In this document: positions 14,178 to 17,551 of the stretch, one piece after another | How the letters are laid out: every line of letters starts with the position of its first letter | Position numbering within the stretch: the stretch's first letter is position 1 | Assembly: GCA_036276235.1 (NCBI GenBank) | Contig: DATBDZ010000438.1 | Location: 1 to 17,551 of the forward strand | Direction: 5' to 3' | DNA: 17,551 nucleotides | Source: JANWHF01 sp036276235 | GTDB taxonomy: Bacteria; Planctomycetota; Phycisphaerae; Tepidisphaerales; Tepidisphaeraceae | Translations under genes and position numbers: made by a program | Notes under the pieces: model-generated | The model's database searches: none | Told to the model about the DNA's origin: nothing | What the model saw: only the letters and a program-made list of their open reading frames with translations

Positions 14178-14591
14178 CTAATAAGGATAATGCCGCTCGA
14201 TGTACATTCTCCCGGTGTAGGGGTCATATCGGCGTACTTCGTAATATCCGGGCGGATAATCGCGGTAATAGTACGGCCGGCTATCGTAGTAGGGTTCGGG
14301 AGCCGGGGGACTGCTGCGATCGGCTTGTTGTTCGTGCTGTTGTTGCTGTTCGTGTTGTTGCCGGTCGATCTCGCTGCCGACGATGGCGCCACCGATCGCG
14401 CCCAATGCGCCGCCGATCAGGGCACCGCCGGCGGTGTGGTCGTGCGAGTTGTGTCCGATAACGGCGCCGGTCGCCGCGCCGGCGGCCCCGCCCGCTAATG
14501 CACCTGTTCCTGCGTTGGAAGCGCAGCCGACAAGCGTGCCCACGGAGATAATCCCGGCAATCGGCGCTTTTATTATTTGATTGATTTTCAT
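14178..14591 (-). CDS. glycine-zipper lipoprotein
   Basis: A 137-residue envelope protein. The N-terminus MKINQIIKAPIAGIISVGTL is a lipoprotein signal peptide with lipobox LVGC, so Cys23 is the likely lipidation and cleavage site. Residues 27-73 are a double glycine zipper (GTGALAGGAAGAATGAVIG, then the GGALIGGALGAIGGAIVG block), as in OmpA-associated and YMGG-like glycine-zipper proteins that insert into or span membranes. A Gln/His-rich hinge (about 78-90) leads to a Tyr/Pro-rich tail (100-137). The ATG at 14591 is preceded by GAGG with a 5-nt gap. It lies alone, divergent from the carbamoyltransferase gene. Its role is not known; anchoring between outer membrane and cell wall is the usual suggestion for such proteins. 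Confidence 0.88.
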   Translation of the reverse strand: MKINQIIKAPIAGIISVGTLVGCASNAGTGALAGGAAGAATGAVIGHNSHDHTAGGALIGGALGAIGGAIVGSEIDRQQHEQQQQHEQQADRSSPPAPEPYYDSRPYYYRDYPPGYYEVRRYDPYTGRMYIERHYPY

Positions 14592-14768
14592 GATGACCTC
14601 GTTTCACAAAGCATTCTCTCCTACACCACGTTAGACCCTTCCGGGGCGGCGCAGTTTGTCGAAAAGTAGTGCAAAGCCTGAACCTGTGACGGGCCGATTT
14701 CTTGGGGGCGAGGGCCAAAATTTGCGGGCGCGACCGTCCATCTCGGCCCCTACGATTCGGAAATCAAA

Positions 14769-16712
14769 GTGAACGTACTCGGCTTACATTTCGGACATGA
14801 CGCCTCTGTGGCGGTGCTCTGCGACGGACACATCCGTTCTTATGTGCTTCGGGAGCGCTTGCGGCGGATCAAGCACGCCATCGGACTGGATATTGGCACG
14901 ATTGAGGCGGCGCTCACGGCTGCAGGGATTACTGCCGCTCAAGTGGATCATGTCGCGATCAGCTCAACCCAGCGGATGGAGCTAATTATTGATGACCCCG
15001 CTCGGTTTTCGATCAGCATGACGGCTCATCCCGGCTCGGTCGGCCGCGCGCCCTTGGCCGAGCAGCTCGCGGCTCAGGGGGTGGATGCGCGGTCGATCCT
15101 CAATCATTCGGTGCTGCCGATTCTGTATGAGCCGCGCTTTCGGCATACGTATCAGTACGCCTGCTACCGTCACTATTTTCCCGAGCATGAGAAGCTGTCG
15201 CGGCATCAGATCACTGCGTTTGGTTGGACCGACATTCACGTCAGCCCCGCCTCGTGGCGGGGGACGACTTTGCTCGACGTCGGCGGGTTTGATCCAACGC
15301 CCACCCTAAACTCTGACACCTTGCGGCTTGGTTTTCATCTGCCGGTAAGCGTAATGCTCGAAGGCCGCAGCGTGCCCGGCTATTTCATCAATCATCACGC
15401 GGCGCATGCGGCATCGTGCTTTTTTGCCTCCGGTTTTGATCGCGCGGCAATTCTCACGCACGATGGATTTTCGACAGGTTCCGCAACGCTGACCGGCCTC
15501 TATTTCCTGGGGGAAGGCAATCGCATCCTGCCGCTCGCACCGCACTTTCTGGAGATCGGCGCGCTGTACGACTTGGTCAGCGTTCACCTGCGTTTGGGAG
15601 ATGTCGGGCCGGCGGGAAAACTGATGGGCCTGGCGGCGTGGGGAAAGCCGCGCTTTTTCGACCGCTCGTTCGTCGGCAACTTTTACGACTGGCAGCGCGC
15701 TGGCATCTTTGCCGACCGCTGGATCAGCCATTGCATGGATCAGGCCCGTGCCACCGGATATGACCTTTCGCCGCTGGCGCAGCGCGATCAGATGACCGCG
15801 CCGATCAACGTCGATCTTGCCGCCAGCACACAGTTGCTCTTTGAAGAGATCATGCTGGCGGCGGTGAAATCACTTTCGCAGATCGTCGGCCGCAGCGGCC
15901 GCCCGACGAACAATCTGTGCCTCACTGGCGGCACCGCGCTGAATTGCCCGGCCAACGCGCGCATCTGGCGCGAGGGGCAATTCCCCAATGTCTACGTCGA
16001 GCCCGGCTGCGACGACAGCGGCATCGCCGGCGGGGCGGCAAAGTTTCTCTATCACAATGTCTTTGATCAACCGCTGCCGCCGCGCGATGGCGCCGTTCAC
16101 GCGTCACCGTTCGTTGGCGTTGAAATCTCGTCATCACAAATTGAAGCTGCGCTAAAAGAAGCCGGCGATTCAATCAAGATCGAGCGCGTCGAAGACGCCG
16201 CCGCCCGCGCGGCGGCGGATCTGGCCGACGACAAGATCATCGCGTGGTTTGAAGGCTCCAGCGAAATCGGCCCGCGCGCGCTGGGGCACCGTTCGATCCT
16301 CGCCGACCCGCGCAAGGCGGAAAACTGGCAGCGCGTCAATCAGCTCAAAAAACGCGAAGCCTGGCGTCCGCTGGCGCCGGCGGTTTTGGAATCGCATGCC
16401 GCCGAATGGTTCAGCGGCACGCCGTTGCCGTCTCCCTACATGCTTTTTACCGGGAAAGCGATCCGCGAAGGAATCCCCGCCGTCACCCACATCGACGGCT
16501 CCGCCCGTCTACAAACGGTCGGCCCCGACTGCGGCGAATTCTTCCGCGTGCTCACCCATTTTCATAAGCTCACCGGAATCCCCGTCCTCCTGAACACCAG
16601 CTTCAATGGCCCCGGCGAGCCAATCGTTGAATCGCCGGGCGATGCGGTCCGATTTCTGCGGACGACAGGGTTGGATGCGCTGTATATGGGTGGATGTCGG
16701 CTCACTCGATAA
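14769..16712 (+). CDS. NodU/CmcH/TobZ-family carbamoyltransferase
   Basis: A 647-residue cytosolic enzyme that would transfer the carbamoyl group of carbamoyl phosphate, through carbamoyl-AMP, to a hydroxyl of a small molecule or sugar. The N-terminal ASKHA-like domain opens with GLHFGHDASVAVLCDG; the iron-site motif HHAAHA is at His209/His210/His213, followed by ILTHDGFS. LTGGTALNCPANARI follows in the middle. The C-terminal YrdC-like domain carries EIGPRALGHRSILADPR (Glu499-Arg515) and NTSFNGPGEPI. It is a little longer than the usual 570-620 residues. The start is GTG at 14769, chosen because the core strand begins at once; no strong ribosome site is seen. It has no glycosyltransferase, NRPS or antibiotic neighbours, so the acceptor is unknown. 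It ends 7 nt before the end of the convergent gene. Confidence 0.93.
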   Translation: MNVLGLHFGHDASVAVLCDGHIRSYVLRERLRRIKHAIGLDIGTIEAALTAAGITAAQVDHVAISSTQRMELIIDDPARFSISMTAHPGSVGRAPLAEQLAAQGVDARSILNHSVLPILYEPRFRHTYQYACYRHYFPEHEKLSRHQITAFGWTDIHVSPASWRGTTLLDVGGFDPTPTLNSDTLRLGFHLPVSVMLEGRSVPGYFINHHAAHAASCFFASGFDRAAILTHDGFSTGSATLTGLYFLGEGNRILPLAPHFLEIGALYDLVSVHLRLGDVGPAGKLMGLAAWGKPRFFDRSFVGNFYDWQRAGIFADRWISHCMDQARATGYDLSPLAQRDQMTAPINVDLAASTQLLFEEIMLAAVKSLSQIVGRSGRPTNNLCLTGGTALNCPANARIWREGQFPNVYVEPGCDDSGIAGGAAKFLYHNVFDQPLPPRDGAVHASPFVGVEISSSQIEAALKEAGDSIKIERVEDAAARAAADLADDKIIAWFEGSSEIGPRALGHRSILADPRKAENWQRVNQLKKREAWRPLAPAVLESHAAEWFSGTPLPSPYMLFTGKAIREGIPAVTHIDGSARLQTVGPDCGEFFRVLTHFHKLTGIPVLLNTSFNGPGEPIVESPGDAVRFLRTTGLDALYMGGCRLTR

Positions 16713-16719
16713 CGACCGC

Positions 16720-17472
16720 TTATTTCGAGCTCTGAACCGCCAGCCGGCTGCGCTCGCACGCCTCAACATACGGCGGTTCCAAATCCAGCGGCAGGCAAAT
16801 CCCCCGATCCAGCGAGAGGGGCAGCAGCGGGAGGCGCTCGCCGACCCTGATGCCTGCCGGCCATACATCGATGTGCTCGTCAGTTGGACGCCGCACGGGT
16901 CGATAGGCAGTTGCGTAAAGTCCTTCAAACGGGATTTTGAATTTCGGTCCAACCATCAGCAACTCGATGAGATCATCATGCAGATTCGTCGATCGAGTCG
17001 TCACAACATCGACAATGATCAGTCCGACGCCCTGCTGAAGATAGGTCGCGCATTTGGCGGCGAAACCGCTTCTTGCCTCGGGGCGATCTTTGTTGCCCGG
17101 GCTTACGAGTTCTACCGCCGCCACAAGTGTTGCACCCGATTCACTGTTGTAGACCAGAACCTCAACGCTGTCGGGAAAGATCGCCGGCATTGAGATGGCG
17201 GGCTTGGGTGGCGCCCAAACCGGAGCTTCCAACGTGGCCACGTCGCCTTTTTGATCGATAAGCGACCCAATCGGGAAAGGGGCTGCGCTACCATCGGACA
17301 AGCCGATTTCGATGTTCGGACGACCCCCAGCATGGACATGCATTTCAGCGAAATAGCCCTGCGGAAGTTTGCGATTCAGCGAATCAGAGATCGCTACGGT
17401 GTACATTGCGAAGAACGACTCCCAACGTCGGATCGGATGAAGCGGCGGATTAAAATGATCGAGAAGTGGCAC
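16720..17472 (-). CDS. DUF4058/Uma2-like protein of the PD-(D/E)XK fold
   Basis: A 250-residue soluble protein starting MPLLDHFNPPLHPIRRWESF, a start typical of a family expanded in planctomycetes. GTG at 17472 is preceded by AGGA with a 5-nt spacer. A central segment (about 115-165) has AAVELVSPGNKDRPE, Lys140-Cys-Ala-Thr-Tyr-Leu-Gln-Gln-Gly and GLIIVDVVTTR, which matches the E...SP.NK...K...Y...G...vD layout of DUF4058 and Uma2 proteins of the PD-(D/E)XK nuclease superfamily. Glu121, Lys128 and Lys140 are the likely core residues. Whether members cut nucleic acid is not established. Its role is unknown; it is convergent with the carbamoyltransferase gene. Confidence 0.8.
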   Translation of the reverse strand: MPLLDHFNPPLHPIRRWESFFAMYTVAISDSLNRKLPQGYFAEMHVHAGGRPNIEIGLSDGSAAPFPIGSLIDQKGDVATLEAPVWAPPKPAISMPAIFPDSVEVLVYNSESGATLVAAVELVSPGNKDRPEARSGFAAKCATYLQQGVGLIIVDVVTTRSTNLHDDLIELLMVGPKFKIPFEGLYATAYRPVRRPTDEHIDVWPAGIRVGERLPLLPLSLDRGICLPLDLEPPYVEACERSRLAVQSSK

Positions 17473-17518
17473 TTTGATCCTCTAAGCAGACCTTGCATTG
17501 AACTATGATCCGTGAAGA

Positions 17519-17551
17519 CCGTCATGCTGAGGTACTCCGAAGCATCTGGCC
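17519..17551. repeat. dispersed repeat gtcatgctgaggtactccga, cut by window edge
   Basis: The last bases carry gtcatgctgaggtactccga followed by agcatctggcc. I recognise this from memory as a short repeat common between genes in planctomycetes and neighbours (GTCATGCTGAGG...CCGAAGCATCT). It has an imperfect inner palindrome (atgct...agcat). It is incomplete here and was not verified by a search. Confidence 0.5.

Noticed and set aside
16606..17193. 195-codon + frame overlapping two gene ends
   Set aside because: It is antisense to the DUF4058-like gene and overlaps the end of the carbamoyltransferase in another frame; the protein has no recognisable features.
1..17551. tRNA, rRNA or known riboswitch
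   Set aside because: I looked for T-loop GGTTCGAATCC-like cores and familiar riboswitch cores and saw none; a covariance-model search could not be run.

Overview
The window looks like chromosomal DNA of a Planctomycetota bacterium, most likely from the Phycisphaerae/Tepidisphaerales side. The clues are the N-terminal LEPLEGRLMLSA-type motif on a giant secreted protein, a DUF4058/Uma2-like protein of the kind that is multiplied in planctomycetes, a high G+C base composition, and short palindromic or tandem repeats at many gene borders. This assignment is inferred from motifs; no 16S or ribosomal gene is present.

Layout. 1-1250: a tandem repeat, then a YpdA-type FAD/NADPH thioredoxin-fold reductase (+) whose frame is interrupted by a low-complexity repeat. 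1260-2123: a two-CxxC orphan (-), convergent with it. 2124-2557: a gap with a perfect 23-bp inverted repeat. 2558-3520: a small exported protein (-). 3521-3971: a divergent upstream region holding a palindromic repeat that ends like an intrinsic terminator, then a probable promoter. 3972-9572: one 1,866-residue exported protein (+) with lamin-tail domains, a CotH-type kinase domain, FN3 and discoidin-like domains and a C-terminal SdrD-B/dockerin-like calcium module. 9600-9725: a large composite inverted repeat between convergent genes. 9741-10760: a SAM-dependent O-methyltransferase (-), possibly leaderless. 10995-11765: an orphan (-) just behind 11801-13363, ribonuclease Y (rny, -). 13364-14177: the rny leader and promoter area, a doubtful small membrane protein, hairpins, and a TCATTTG-type inverted repeat. 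14178-14591: a glycine-zipper lipoprotein (-). 14769-16712: a NodU/TobZ-type carbamoyltransferase (+), convergent with 16720-17472, a DUF4058-like protein (-). The window ends in another dispersed repeat.

How the parts work together. There is no clear multigene pathway; most genes are single units, often convergent or divergent. The only probable operon is rny with its downstream orphan (35-nt gap, same strand). RNase Y is a housekeeping mRNA-decay enzyme. The giant CotH protein, the exported 320-residue protein and the lipoprotein are envelope or surface proteins. The methyltransferase and the carbamoyltransferase are tailoring enzymes with unknown substrates and no biosynthetic neighbours.

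I do not see a convincing new defence, mobile or CRISPR system. The points most worth following are the giant kinase-bearing surface protein with its unusual export signal, the repeat inserted in frame in the reductase gene, the operator-like palindrome at the rny promoter, and the number of different repeat families packed into one 17.5-kb stretch.
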